64,000 bases of DNA. Origin: CAVTJL01 sp963735065. Lineage in GTDB: Bacteria > Pseudomonadota > Alphaproteobacteria > Geminicoccales > Geminicoccaceae. Positions within the stretch are counted from its first letter, which is position 1, and each line of letters starts with the position of its first letter. Positions 8,426 through 16,113 of this stretch are shown piece by piece. Location of the stretch: positions 62,001-126,000 of the forward strand of contig CAVTJL010000007.1 in assembly GCA_963735065.1 (NCBI GenBank), given 5' to 3'. Below the pieces are notes generated by a model. It did no database searches, was not told where the DNA came from, and saw only the letters and a list, made by a program, of their open reading frames with translations. The translations under genes were made by a program, and so were the position numbers.

Positions 8426-8450
8426 GAGGGCGGGCGCCCTGCCCGCCCTC
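8426..8450 (+). other. Hairpin after the binding-protein stop codon
   Basis: Perfect 10-bp stem, GAGGGCGGGC at 8426-8435 and its complement at 8441-8450, with a 5-nt loop. It starts 10 bp after the stop codon and ends 26 bp before the first permease gene. No T-run follows. It probably protects upstream mRNA or attenuates readthrough, raising binding-protein levels over permease levels. Confidence 0.6.
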
Positions 8451-8475
8451 CGACACCCGAGCGACGACGGGGCCG

Positions 8476-9480
8476 ATGGCGACTGCTGCATCCGAAGCTG
8501 ACATGGGCGTCGCGAGCCGGGGCGGGGCTGCGAGCCTCCCTTCCCAGTCCCGGGTCGTGGACGGCGTGCGCATCGTCGAGCACGAGCCCGCACAGCTCAA
8601 CCCGACGCCATCGCGATCGTACTATTTCCTGCTGATGGCGCCCGCCATCATCGTCCTCGCCGCGATCTCGCTCTATCCCTTCTTCTGGCTCGTCTGGATG
8701 AGCCTGCACACGGTCGAGTTCAGCGGCGCCGACACCTTCGTCGGCACCAAGAACTTCGTCCGGCTCTTCACGCGCGACGCGAAGTTCTGGAACGGCTGGG
8801 TGCTGCTCATCCAGTACAGCGCCATGTGTCTCGTTGCCGAGATCCTGCTGGGCGTCGGCCTCGCCGTCATCCTGAACGGCTCCCGCTTCGAGAAGGTGCT
8901 CGTCACGCTCTTCTTGATGCCGATGATGATGGCGCCCGTCATCGCCGGCCTCGTCTGGTATTTTCTCTTCAACAGCACCTTCGGCTGGTATCACTGGCTG
9001 CTGAGGAGCCTCGGCATCCTGGGGGGCACCTCGATCCTGGGCTCGACCGAGACCGCGATGTACGGGCTCGTCATCGTCGATGTCTGGCAGTGGACGCCGC
9101 TCATCACGCTCATCACGCTGGCCGGGCTCAAGCGCGTGCCGCGCGATCAGCTCGAGGCCAACATGGTGGACGGCGCCGGCGAGATCCGGAACTTCTTCGC
9201 GATCACCCTGCCCAACCTCTATCCGTTCCTCCTGATCGCCATCCTCCTGCGCTTCATGGACAATTTCCGCTTCATCGACGTCGCCCTCACCTTGACCGGC
9301 GGCGGGCCTGCCGACGCCACCAACATCCTGCCCGTCTATCTCTTCGACGTCTCCTTCCACTACTTCAAGCTCGGCCGGGGTGCCGCGATCGCGCTCACGC
9401 TCCTCGTCGTCACGATCATCCTGGGCATGCTGCTCGTGCGGGTCTTCGACAACCCGCAGAGCAAGCGGGCCGACGTCTGA
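8476..9480 (+). CDS. Carbohydrate ABC transporter permease (MalF/UgpA type)
   Basis: First inner-membrane permease of the operon, 334 residues. A ~45-residue polar cytoplasmic N-terminus precedes membrane helix 1 (YYFLLMAPAIIVLAAISLYPFFWLVWMSL). The family periplasmic motif with 'VGTKNFVRLF' follows at about residues 86-95. Five further helices carry the EAA loop (ANMVDGAGEIRNFFAITLPNL), which docks on the ATPase. The end, 'GRGAAIALTLLVVTIILGMLLVRVF', is typical of MalF/UgpA proteins. It lies 59 bp after the binding-protein gene and 12 bp before the second permease. The upstream ribosome site is weak, so an in-frame ATG at codon 10 is an alternative start. Confidence 0.93.
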   Translation: MATAASEADMGVASRGGAASLPSQSRVVDGVRIVEHEPAQLNPTPSRSYYFLLMAPAIIVLAAISLYPFFWLVWMSLHTVEFSGADTFVGTKNFVRLFTRDAKFWNGWVLLIQYSAMCLVAEILLGVGLAVILNGSRFEKVLVTLFLMPMMMAPVIAGLVWYFLFNSTFGWYHWLLRSLGILGGTSILGSTETAMYGLVIVDVWQWTPLITLITLAGLKRVPRDQLEANMVDGAGEIRNFFAITLPNLYPFLLIAILLRFMDNFRFIDVALTLTGGGPADATNILPVYLFDVSFHYFKLGRGAAIALTLLVVTIILGMLLVRVFDNPQSKRADV

Positions 9481-9492
9481 GGGAGCAGAGCC

Positions 9493-10371
9493 ATGGCCTC
9501 GCAGGACGTCGTCACCTACCGCTCGCCGCTCACCTATGTCGGCAAGGCGCTCGTCGGCGTCTTCCTGGCCGTCTACCTGGTCTGGACCCTGCTGCCGATC
9601 TTCGTGATGTTCGTGAGCTCGTTCAAGGACCTGCTCGAGGCCTTCAAGCTCCCGGCCGTGGGCAACTTCGCGGGCGCTGGGCTCTTCTTCGACTTCACGC
9701 CCACGGCCAAGCACTACGTCAATCTCTTCTACGATCTGAACTTCACCGTCTACCTGCTCAACAGCATCGGCGCGGCGCTGGGCTCGGCGGTCATCTCGGT
9801 GGTGCTGGGCTCGATGTGCGCCTACGCGCTCTCGCGCGTCGACTTCAGGGGCAAGCGGGACCTCTTCTTCTGGATCATCAGCACCCGCATGGCGCCGGTC
9901 GTGGCCGTCATGGTGCCGCTCTACGCGATCTTCCGGAACGCCGAGCTCGTCGGCACCCTGCCCGGGCTCATCCTCGCCTACACGACCTTCAACCTCCCCT
10001 TCGCGATCTGGATCCTCAAGGGCTTCTTCGACAATGTGCCCTTCGCCATCGAGGAGGCGCAGATGTGCGACGGGGCCACGCGCTTCCAGGCCTTCCGCTC
10101 GATCCTGCCGCTCGTGGCCCCGGGCATCGGGGCCTTCCTCGTCCTCTGCGTGCTTTTTGCCTGGAACGACTTTCTCTTCGCCTCGATCATCGGCTCGGGC
10201 GGCGCCAAGACGCTGCCGGTGGCCACGCGCGAGCTGGTCCAGCCGCAGAACATCCAGTGGGGCAGCATCATGGCGGCGGGGGTCGTCACGACCGTGCCCA
10301 TGATGTTCCTCGGTCTTCTCATCCGGCGCTACCTGGTCACCGGGCTGACCATGGGCGCGGTGCGCGAGTAA
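9493..10371 (+). CDS. Carbohydrate ABC transporter permease (MalG/UgpE type)
   Basis: Second inner-membrane permease, 292 residues and of normal family length, with a GAGGGAG ribosome site 7 nt before the ATG. Helix 1 (ALVGVFLAVYLVWTLLPIFVMFVSSFK) is followed by the long periplasmic loop and a core with MAPVVAVMVPLYAIFRNAELVGT. The EAA loop reads EEAQMCDGATRFQAFRSILPLVAPG. The C-terminus 'IRRYLVTGLTMGAVRE' carries the conserved G-L-T-x-GAVK/R tail of MalG-type permeases. It is separated by only 3 bp from the ATPase gene, so the two are transcribed together and probably translationally linked. Confidence 0.94.
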   Translation: MASQDVVTYRSPLTYVGKALVGVFLAVYLVWTLLPIFVMFVSSFKDLLEAFKLPAVGNFAGAGLFFDFTPTAKHYVNLFYDLNFTVYLLNSIGAALGSAVISVVLGSMCAYALSRVDFRGKRDLFFWIISTRMAPVVAVMVPLYAIFRNAELVGTLPGLILAYTTFNLPFAIWILKGFFDNVPFAIEEAQMCDGATRFQAFRSILPLVAPGIGAFLVLCVLFAWNDFLFASIIGSGGAKTLPVATRELVQPQNIQWGSIMAAGVVTTVPMMFLGLLIRRYLVTGLTMGAVRE

Positions 10372-10374
10372 GCC

Positions 10375-11463
10375 ATGGCATCCGTCACGATCTCCGAGGT
10401 GTGGAAATATTACGGCAAGACCGTTGCCGTGAAGGATCTCAACATCGAGTGCCAGGACGGCGAGTTCATGTCGATCCTGGGCCCCTCCGGCTGCGGCAAG
10501 TCCTCGACCCTACGCATGCTGGCCGGGCTCGAGCACATCAGTGCCGGCGACATCCGTTTCGGCGGCAGGCGCATCAACGACCTGCCGCCCAAGGATCGCG
10601 ACATCGCGATGGTGTTCGAGAACTACGCCCTCTACCCGCACAAGACGGTGCGCGAGAACATCGCCAACCCGCTGCGGCTGCGCAGGACGGACTCCCGCAC
10701 GATCGAGACCAAGGTACGCGAGGCGGCGCGGCTGCTCGAGATCGAGCACCTGCTCGACCGAAGGCCTGTGGAGCTCTCGGGCGGGCAAAAGCAGCGCGTG
10801 GCGATCGGCCGGACGATCGTGCGCGAGCCGCAGCTCTTCCTGTTCGACGAGCCGATCGCCCATCTCGACGCCAAGCTGCGCGCCCACATGCGCGGCGAGC
10901 TCAAGCTGATGCAGCGGCGGCTCGGCACGACCATGATCTACGTCACGCACGACCAGCTCGAGGCCATGTCGATGGCCGACCGCATCGCCGTGATGCATGC
11001 GGGCGTGCTGCAGCAGTTCGGCACGCCCCAGGAGATCTACAACCACCCGGTCAACGAGTGGGTCGCGGGCTTCGTCGGCGAGCCACCGATGAACATCATC
11101 GACGCGACCGTGGCCGAGCGGGACGGCCGCCTGGTGCTCGAGCATCCGGGTTTCGTCGCCATCTTCACCGACGCCCAGCAGGCCCTGTTGCGGGAGCGGC
11201 TGCGCCAGGCCGACGTGCGCATGGGCATCCGCCCGGACCAGATCGCGATCGCCCCCGACCAGGCCGAGGGTGTCCCCGCCACGGTGAGCGTCACCGAGCC
11301 GCTGGGCGGCGACACGCTGGTCGACATCGACGTCGCCGGCACCCGTCTGCTCGTGAAGACCAAGCCCGACTTCGAGGGTGCCATGGGCAGCGCCTGCCGG
11401 ATCGCCTTCGACGTGACCCGCTGGCACATCTTCGAGAAGCCCTCCGGCGTCGCCTGCTTCTGA
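10375..11463 (+). CDS. Carbohydrate ABC transporter ATP-binding protein (MalK/UgpC type)
   Basis: Cytoplasmic ATPase of 362 residues driving the importer encoded upstream. Residues 1-235 form the nucleotide-binding domain: Walker A GPSGCGKSS near residue 37, a Q-loop position occupied by VFENYALYPH, signature LSGGQKQR, Walker B LFLFDEPIAHLD, and the switch histidine in YVTHDQLEA. Residues about 240-360 form the TOBE/MOP regulatory domain (EPPMNIIDATV, GIRPDQIAI). The Q-loop glutamine is replaced by glutamate (MVFENYALYPH instead of VFQ), a substitution also seen in some Ugp/Gly-type homologues. This completes a self-sufficient ABC operon. A minus-strand gene converges on it after a 33-bp gap. 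Confidence 0.94.
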   Translation: MASVTISEVWKYYGKTVAVKDLNIECQDGEFMSILGPSGCGKSSTLRMLAGLEHISAGDIRFGGRRINDLPPKDRDIAMVFENYALYPHKTVRENIANPLRLRRTDSRTIETKVREAARLLEIEHLLDRRPVELSGGQKQRVAIGRTIVREPQLFLFDEPIAHLDAKLRAHMRGELKLMQRRLGTTMIYVTHDQLEAMSMADRIAVMHAGVLQQFGTPQEIYNHPVNEWVAGFVGEPPMNIIDATVAERDGRLVLEHPGFVAIFTDAQQALLRERLRQADVRMGIRPDQIAIAPDQAEGVPATVSVTEPLGGDTLVDIDVAGTRLLVKTKPDFEGAMGSACRIAFDVTRWHIFEKPSGVACF

Positions 11464-11496
11464 CGACGCCGAAACGGCCGGGCGACGAAGCCTCGA

Positions 11497-12285
11497 TCAT
11501 TCGGCCAGCTTGGCGGTGGCTTTGGCCAGCTGCGCACCCAAGGCCCTGTCCATCGTGCCGGCCAGCACGCGCTGGAGCAGCACGAAGACCCGCTCCATTC
11601 CCTGGGGGTAGACGGTGCGCGCGTCGCTCCTGACGGCGCCGACGATCTGCCTTGCCACCCTCTCCGGCGGGTCCAGACGCATGGCGAAGGCCTCCGCCAG
11701 CGCCGCGAAGGACTCCGCGGCCGCCGTGCGCGTGCCGCGCGGCGCTGCGTAGGTCACGCCGATGCCGGCCGGCGCCAGCTCGCGCCTGATGGCATCGGAC
11801 CATCCGCGCAGCCCGAACTTGGTCGCCGAATAGGCGCTGAAGTAGGGAAAGGCGATGTCGCCGAACATCGAGCCGATATTGACGATGCGCGATGGCGCCG
11901 CCGCACGCAGCATCGGCAGCAGGCCGAGCGTCAGCTCCATGGGTGCTATGAGGTTGACCTCCATCATCCGGTGACGCTCGGCCGCCCCGTCGCTCGCGAG
12001 CGGCCCCGAGACCACCATCCCGGCATTGTTGACCAGAAGGTCCAGCCTGCCCGAGGCCCCGACCTCGGCTATCAGGCTCCGTCTCGCCGCCTCGTCCGTG
12101 ATGTCGGCGGGCCGGACGGTCCCAAGCCCGGGCGAGGCGAGGAGCGCTCGCGTCTCCTCCAGCGCCTCGGCCCTTCGCCCGACGAGCAGCACACGAGCCC
12201 CGGCCGCCGACAGCTCGCGCGCCAAGGCGCGGCCGATCCCGGAGCCGGCGCCCGTGACCAGCGCCGCCTTGCCCTCAAGCCGCAA
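11497..12285 (-). CDS. Short-chain dehydrogenase/reductase (SDR)
   Basis: NAD(P)-dependent oxidoreductase of 262 residues. The proposed start is a TTG at 12285 (TTG CGG CTT GAG GGC AAG), because the SDR fold begins right there with KAALVTGAGSGIGRALA and a GGAG lies 8-9 nt upstream; longer in-frame readings extend into the neighbouring gene and are not SDR-like. Key motifs are TGAGSGIG for the cofactor, NNAG, the serine in IVNIGSMFG, and YSATK as the catalytic Tyr-Lys. It overlaps the preceding iron-oxidase gene by 11 bp and closes the five-gene cluster that starts with the DUF6134 gene. The C-terminal ~60 residues match long-tailed SDRs that act on acyl or lipid substrates, but the substrate is not known. 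Confidence 0.88.
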   Translation of the reverse strand: MRLEGKAALVTGAGSGIGRALARELSAAGARVLLVGRRAEALEETRALLASPGLGTVRPADITDEAARRSLIAEVGASGRLDLLVNNAGMVVSGPLASDGAAERHRMMEVNLIAPMELTLGLLPMLRAAAPSRIVNIGSMFGDIAFPYFSAYSATKFGLRGWSDAIRRELAPAGIGVTYAAPRGTRTAAAESFAALAEAFAMRLDPPERVARQIVGAVRSDARTVYPQGMERVFVLLQRVLAGTMDRALGAQLAKATAKLAE

Positions 12286-12958
12286 GGGGATGCTCCGCCG
12301 ACTGCGCCAGCGAGCGAAAGACGTCGCCGTACAGCTGATAGAAGTCCCGGGCTGCCTGAACGACGATCTCGCGGCGTTCCGGCGTGTCGATCCGATCGAG
12401 CAGGGCCGCGAACTGCTCGATATGATCCTCGTCCAGCGTGCCGTGGGAGATGAGATAGCTGAAGCCACCCTTCGCCACCTGCGGCCGGATGGCTCTCATG
12501 ATCGCCTCCGCCGCGGCGCGTGCCAGCGCCACGGACATCCCCTCCAGCACATGGACCATGCCGAGCAGGGCGTAGGGGCTGATCCGCTCGATGGCGAAGT
12601 TGGCGTAGGCGACCATCATGCGCACAGCGAACGGTGCGAGCGAGGCCGCCACCTGGGCACGGTCGCCGCCCAGCGCCTCGATGTCATCGAGGATCCATGC
12701 CTCGTGACCCTTCTCCTCCTCGATATAGTCCAGCAGGCCCTGGCGCAGCGCTTCGTCGTCGGCGCCGCAGCGTGAGAGCGCCAGCCCCATCAGGGGGCAG
12801 GTATGGCGCACATGGTGATAGGCGCTGGCAAGGAACCTCGAATAGAGAGGCAGCTCGACGCCCACCGATATCGCCCTGGCGATGAGGGGAATGGCGCGGA
12901 AAGCCCGTTCCGATTCGGCGGTATCCGCGCGCAGCTGGTCATAGAACGACGCGGTCAT
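12275..12958 (-). CDS. Iron-containing redox enzyme, haem-oxygenase/TenA-like fold
   Basis: 227-residue all-helical protein assigned to the haem-oxygenase-like oxidase/TenA superfamily. The start at 12958 has AAGGAA 6 nt upstream. Candidate metal ligands follow the superfamily pattern: histidines in YHHVRHT (residues 47-53), EEEKGHE (80-86), a mid-protein VHVLEG (135-140) and HGTLDEDHIEQF (172-183). UndA-type fatty-acid decarboxylases, among other members, use such ligands for a di-iron site. The upstream ligase reading frame runs into this gene without a stop, so either a fusion or a frame error exists there. Placed between an acyl/AMP ligase and an SDR, it probably oxidises an activated small acid. 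Reaction unknown. Confidence 0.8.
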   Translation of the reverse strand: MTASFYDQLRADTAESERAFRAIPLIARAISVGVELPLYSRFLASAYHHVRHTCPLMGLALSRCGADDEALRQGLLDYIEEEKGHEAWILDDIEALGGDRAQVAASLAPFAVRMMVAYANFAIERISPYALLGMVHVLEGMSVALARAAAEAIMRAIRPQVAKGGFSYLISHGTLDEDHIEQFAALLDRIDTPERREIVVQAARDFYQLYGDVFRSLAQSAEHPLAA

Positions 12959-14357
12959 GCGATTTCCTTGAGTTCTGGCGGCAACGAGGCGCCGGCGGAG
13001 GCTGCCGTCGGGGCCGATCAGCCCCAGCTCGGCCAGCCGGCGCTCGGACGCCAGGAGGGTGTCTCTCGGGCGGGCGTAGTCGGGGGCCTCGGCACAGAGC
13101 CCGGCGACCATGTCGTCGATCGCCCCCTGCCCGGCGGCGGCGAGCCGCTCGTCCGCCGGACAGAGAACCGCCCTGATGTGGGCGCCGGCACCGACGACGG
13201 CGCACCGTGCGATCCGCGAATCCCCGAGGATCATCGCCTCGATCCATTCGGGATGGATGTTGCGTCCCGTGGAGGTCACGATGACCTCGTCCAGGCGACC
13301 GGCAACGCTCAGGTTGCCGGCGGCATCGAGATGTCCGGCATCGCCTGTCCGGTGGACGCCCGGACAGGCATCGCCGCCCAGATAGCGCTCCATGACGGTG
13401 GGCCCGCCGACCACGATCTCGCCATCCTCGATCGTCACCCTTATCCCGGGCAGGGGCGGCCCGACCGTTCCCGGCACGCGCTTTCCGGGGCGATTGACCG
13501 CCACGACCGAGCAGCATTCGGAAAGGCCGTAGCCCTCGTGCACCGGCAGACCCAGGCGCCACGCCCGCTCGGCCAGCGCAGGCGCCACGGGCGCACCGCC
13601 CACCGCGACGAAGCGCAGGCTCGCCGGCGCCCGTCTGCCCGAGCCCTCCAGCCACCGCACCCAGCCACTCAGCATCTCGGGCACGAGGATCGTCACGGTG
13701 GGTGCTGCGGTCTCCGCCATCACGGGCAGCGCGCGAGGGATCCTCGCAGAGCACGATCGTGGCGCCGGCAAGAAGCGGCACGGCCATGCCGGCAACCTGC
13801 TCCAGGAGCAGGGCCAGGGGCAGGACCGACAGCATGCGGTCCTCGCGTGACGCTCCCACGGCCTCGACCATGCCCCGGATGCTGGCCATCACCTGGGCCT
13901 CGCCGAGCACGACGCCCTTGGGGTGGCCGGTCGTGCCCGAGGTGTAGGTGATGAGGCGCACCACGCCTGCCGCCTCCAGCGCGGCGGGCGCCCTCCTGTC
14001 GGGAACGACGGCGGGCCAGCCGGCCGCCCGGGCGGCCTCGAGCCTGTCCGGCGCCACCAGGACGGCCCCGGCACCCGAATCACGGATCGCATGGCCCAGC
14101 TGCGCCGGCGAGAAGAACTCGGGCAGCGTGACGATGGTCCGCCCGGCCCAGGCCAGCGCCAGATGCCAGACGATGCCGCGGCGGTCCTTCGGCGCCACGA
14201 GCGCCACCCGCTCGGGCAGAGAGAAGGCCCAGCCGGCCGTTCGGCTCACGGCGTCGAGAAGCTCGCCGTAGGAGATGCTGCCCCCGGCATCGCTGATGGC
14301 GATCCGCTGGGGCGCTGCGGCGGCATGCCGGGCGATCGCCGCGATCACCTCACGCAT
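12955..14357 (-). pseudogene. AMP-dependent acyl/aryl synthetase (ANL superfamily), frame-disrupted
   Basis: ATP-dependent carboxylate-activating enzyme of about 465 residues. From ATG 14357 the first frame encodes MREVIAAIARHAAAAP, the P-loop-like TSGTTGHPKGVVL and 'LLAGATIVLCEDPSRA'. Homology then continues in the +1 frame from about 13730 with LPVMAETAAPTVTILVPEML, VHEGYGLSE (adenylate motif), RTGDAGHLDAAGNL, and GRLDEVIVTSTGRNIHPEWIE. One extra base near 13725-13735 explains the break. Downstream, the second frame reads on into the iron-oxidase gene. A stop overlapping that gene's ATG exists only in the third frame (ending PELKEIA), so a second slip near 12985 is possible. As sequenced the product is non-functional; a sequencing error is a serious alternative. 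Confidence 0.8.
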
Positions 14358-14925
14358 GATGGGCCGCCCCGGCACATGGGAGGACCAGGTGCTGGGCCGG
14401 GAAGAGCATGGCGTCGCCCACCGCCATCACGCGCGGATCGTTCTCGTAGAAGCTCCCCCAGGGCCGCGCATCCGCGATCCGCGTCGGGCTCGCCGATGCG
14501 AGCTCGATGAGCGGGATGCCGGATCGCGCGAGGAGGGTCCGCAGCCGGGCGGTGGCGGTAAAGAACGCCCAGCGGATGCCCTGCGCCCGGAGATGCTCGA
14601 CGATGGCGAAGATCAGGTCCCGGACACCGCCCGGGTGGCCCGCAGCGAGGCTTCCGACCTCGGCCAGGCTCCTTCGCTCCGGACGGATGCCCGTTGCTTC
14701 CTCGATCAGGCTCTCGATCGGGCGGTCGAGGTAGCACACCGAGAAGAAGCCATCCTCGGCGAAGCGGATGGAGGCACCGCCATTCACCTGCCCCTCCTCG
14801 ATGTCCGCCACCAGATAGCGCGGCAGAAGCTCAAGCCTGGCGCCGTGCTCACGCCGATAGGCTGCCCTGATCGTCGCCTCGACCGCGGCGCGCATCGGGT
14901 CCCACTCTCGAACCACCTGGAACAT
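14350..14925 (-). CDS. Thermostable hemolysin family protein (GNAT-like)
   Basis: 191-residue protein matching the thermostable hemolysin family (T_hemolysin), named after Vibrio delta-VPH but widespread in non-pathogens. Family-like stretches are the N-terminal 'AYRREHGARLELLPRYLVAD', 'GASIRFAEDGFFSVCYLDRPIE', 'RRSLAEVGSLAAGHPGG' and 'GIRWAFFTATARLRTLLARSGIPL'. The layout resembles an acyltransferase of the GNAT/autoinducer-synthase type; that similarity is my inference from sequence pattern. It begins 7 bp after the DUF6134 gene and overlaps the AMP-ligase start (ATGCGTGA), so the cluster is one operon. A haemolytic role is not supported here. A biosynthetic acyl-transfer role fits the neighbours better. 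Confidence 0.85.
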   Translation of the reverse strand: MFQVVREWDPMRAAVEATIRAAYRREHGARLELLPRYLVADIEEGQVNGGASIRFAEDGFFSVCYLDRPIESLIEEATGIRPERRSLAEVGSLAAGHPGGVRDLIFAIVEHLRAQGIRWAFFTATARLRTLLARSGIPLIELASASPTRIADARPWGSFYENDPRVMAVGDAMLFPAQHLVLPCAGAAHHA

Positions 14926-14931
14926 GTCGGC

Positions 14932-15699
14932 TCACCGCAGCACGTAGAGAATGTCCGAGCCGTCCTTCGCCTTGAACGCGACCTGGACCAGCGTGCCCGA
15001 CGCATCGTACCAAAGGTCACGCTTAAGATCGCCGGAGAGCGTGTAGTGATGGGCTCTCACTTGTGTGCCGCGACTGGAAATCGTCTCATCACCCCGATCG
15101 GTGACATTTACGGACATCTTCGCTCCAGTGATGGTATTGAGAACGGTCGACTGCTTTACGATGTCCTCGTTCCACAGGCTCGCCGGAATGATTGTCTCCG
15201 GAGCCTGGCTGCGCTTCCCGTCGCCGTCCACCTCGAGCACGCCGCCCTTCGCCTGGACGCGGAGCGTATGGTTGGTGCCGTCGTCGTTCGTGTCCGAGCT
15301 GAGCGACACGAGGTGCCCCTGCCGCCAGACCTCGCTGCTCGCCTGCTCGAACCGGTAGACGGGCACCAGCAGGAACCTCACGACGATCTCGGTCCGGATG
15401 CTCACCGTCGTGGCCCCGTCGCGCAGCGTCCTGTCGATCTGCTCGTGGCCGATGACCCCGTTGTTCCTGGTGACCGTGAAGTCGAGATGCGCGTCCGGCG
15501 CCGGCCCCGCAGCCACCACGGCCATTGCCGCCGAGCCGCACGCCAGAAGCGGCAGGATGCCGGCGAGGAGAAGAAGCATCCGGGTCAGACGATGCCGCCC
15601 ATCGACGATCGCACCGGAAGCGCCTGGCCTCGCGGCATCCTCGTCGTGCTCGATCCCCACCCCGACGACGCCGTCGTCACGGTTTCTTTCTGTCAGCAT
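14932..15699 (-). CDS. DUF6134 family exported protein
   Basis: 255-residue protein recognised as DUF6134 by its pattern: DFTVTRNNGVIGHEQIDRTLRDG, FEQASSEVWRQGHLVSLSSDTNDDG, 'ASLWNEDIV' and the ending 'LKRDLWYDASGTLVQVAFKAKDGS'. A hydrophobic segment (MLLLLAGILPLLACGSAAMA) at residues 41-60 looks like a signal or lipoprotein sequence. The start at 15699 has AGGGA 8 nt upstream. An internal ATG at 15579 would put the signal at the N-terminus but has a poor ribosome site, so the start is uncertain. It is the first gene of the T_hemolysin/ligase/oxidase/SDR cluster and probably acts in the envelope. Function of the family is unknown. Confidence 0.85.
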   Translation of the reverse strand: MLTERNRDDGVVGVGIEHDEDAARPGASGAIVDGRHRLTRMLLLLAGILPLLACGSAAMAVVAAGPAPDAHLDFTVTRNNGVIGHEQIDRTLRDGATTVSIRTEIVVRFLLVPVYRFEQASSEVWRQGHLVSLSSDTNDDGTNHTLRVQAKGGVLEVDGDGKRSQAPETIIPASLWNEDIVKQSTVLNTITGAKMSVNVTDRGDETISSRGTQVRAHHYTLSGDLKRDLWYDASGTLVQVAFKAKDGSDILYVLR

Positions 15700-16113
15700 C
15701 GTTGATTCCCTGCGGCCCCGGGAACACCCGACCTCGTCTCGACGGGCCCGACGTCATCGTCGGCCAGAGGCAGGCGCACGGCAGCCATCATCCTTGCCAT
15801 CTCGAGGTGGCGATCACAGCTCCGGCTCGACCGGGATCGCGGAGAACCGTTGGGTACGTCACGCACCTTGCGGCAGTGTTACAGCCTGCGAGGGCGACCG
15901 GCCGCGAGCCCCGGGGGCGGGTGCTCGCAAAGGTTCCGATCCGCGCGGTGGCCCCCTGATCGCTGCAGAGGAGACGGGCGAGTGGTCCTGTCGGGACGGG
16001 TGACGCACCATTCCCCCGGAGCATGGCCATCGGTGCTGGACGGGTCGGCGACCCGCTGCTAGCGTCCTTGCACGGGCTTGAGTGATTTCCGAAAATTGGA
16101 ACGGTATAAGGGG
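15700..16113. other. Divergent intergenic region, DUF6134 cluster / polyamine-type ABC operon
   Basis: About 410 bp between divergent starts, so promoters for both operons should lie here. No gene is convincing. A TATAAG at 16103-16108 lies too close to the ATG at 16114 for a normal leader. TTCC ... GGAA half-sites flank AT-rich DNA at about 16087-16101. A short GGTTCCGATCC motif near 15926 looks like a T-loop, but no tRNA can be folded around it. Confidence 0.4.

Noticed and set aside
11497..12468. Longer SDR gene starting at 12468
   Set aside because: The extra ~60 residues overlap the iron-oxidase gene in another frame and are Arg/Ser-rich without SDR features; the TTG at 12285 fits better.
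15900..15960. Possible tRNA, suggested by a GGTTCCGATCC T-loop-like motif
   Set aside because: No acceptor stem, anticodon stem or D-arm can be formed around it in either direction.
16078..16113. TTG at 16078 as the start of the PotA-like ATPase
   Set aside because: No ribosome site precedes it and the added 12 residues are not part of the family; the ATG at 16114 is preferred although its SD spacing is also odd.
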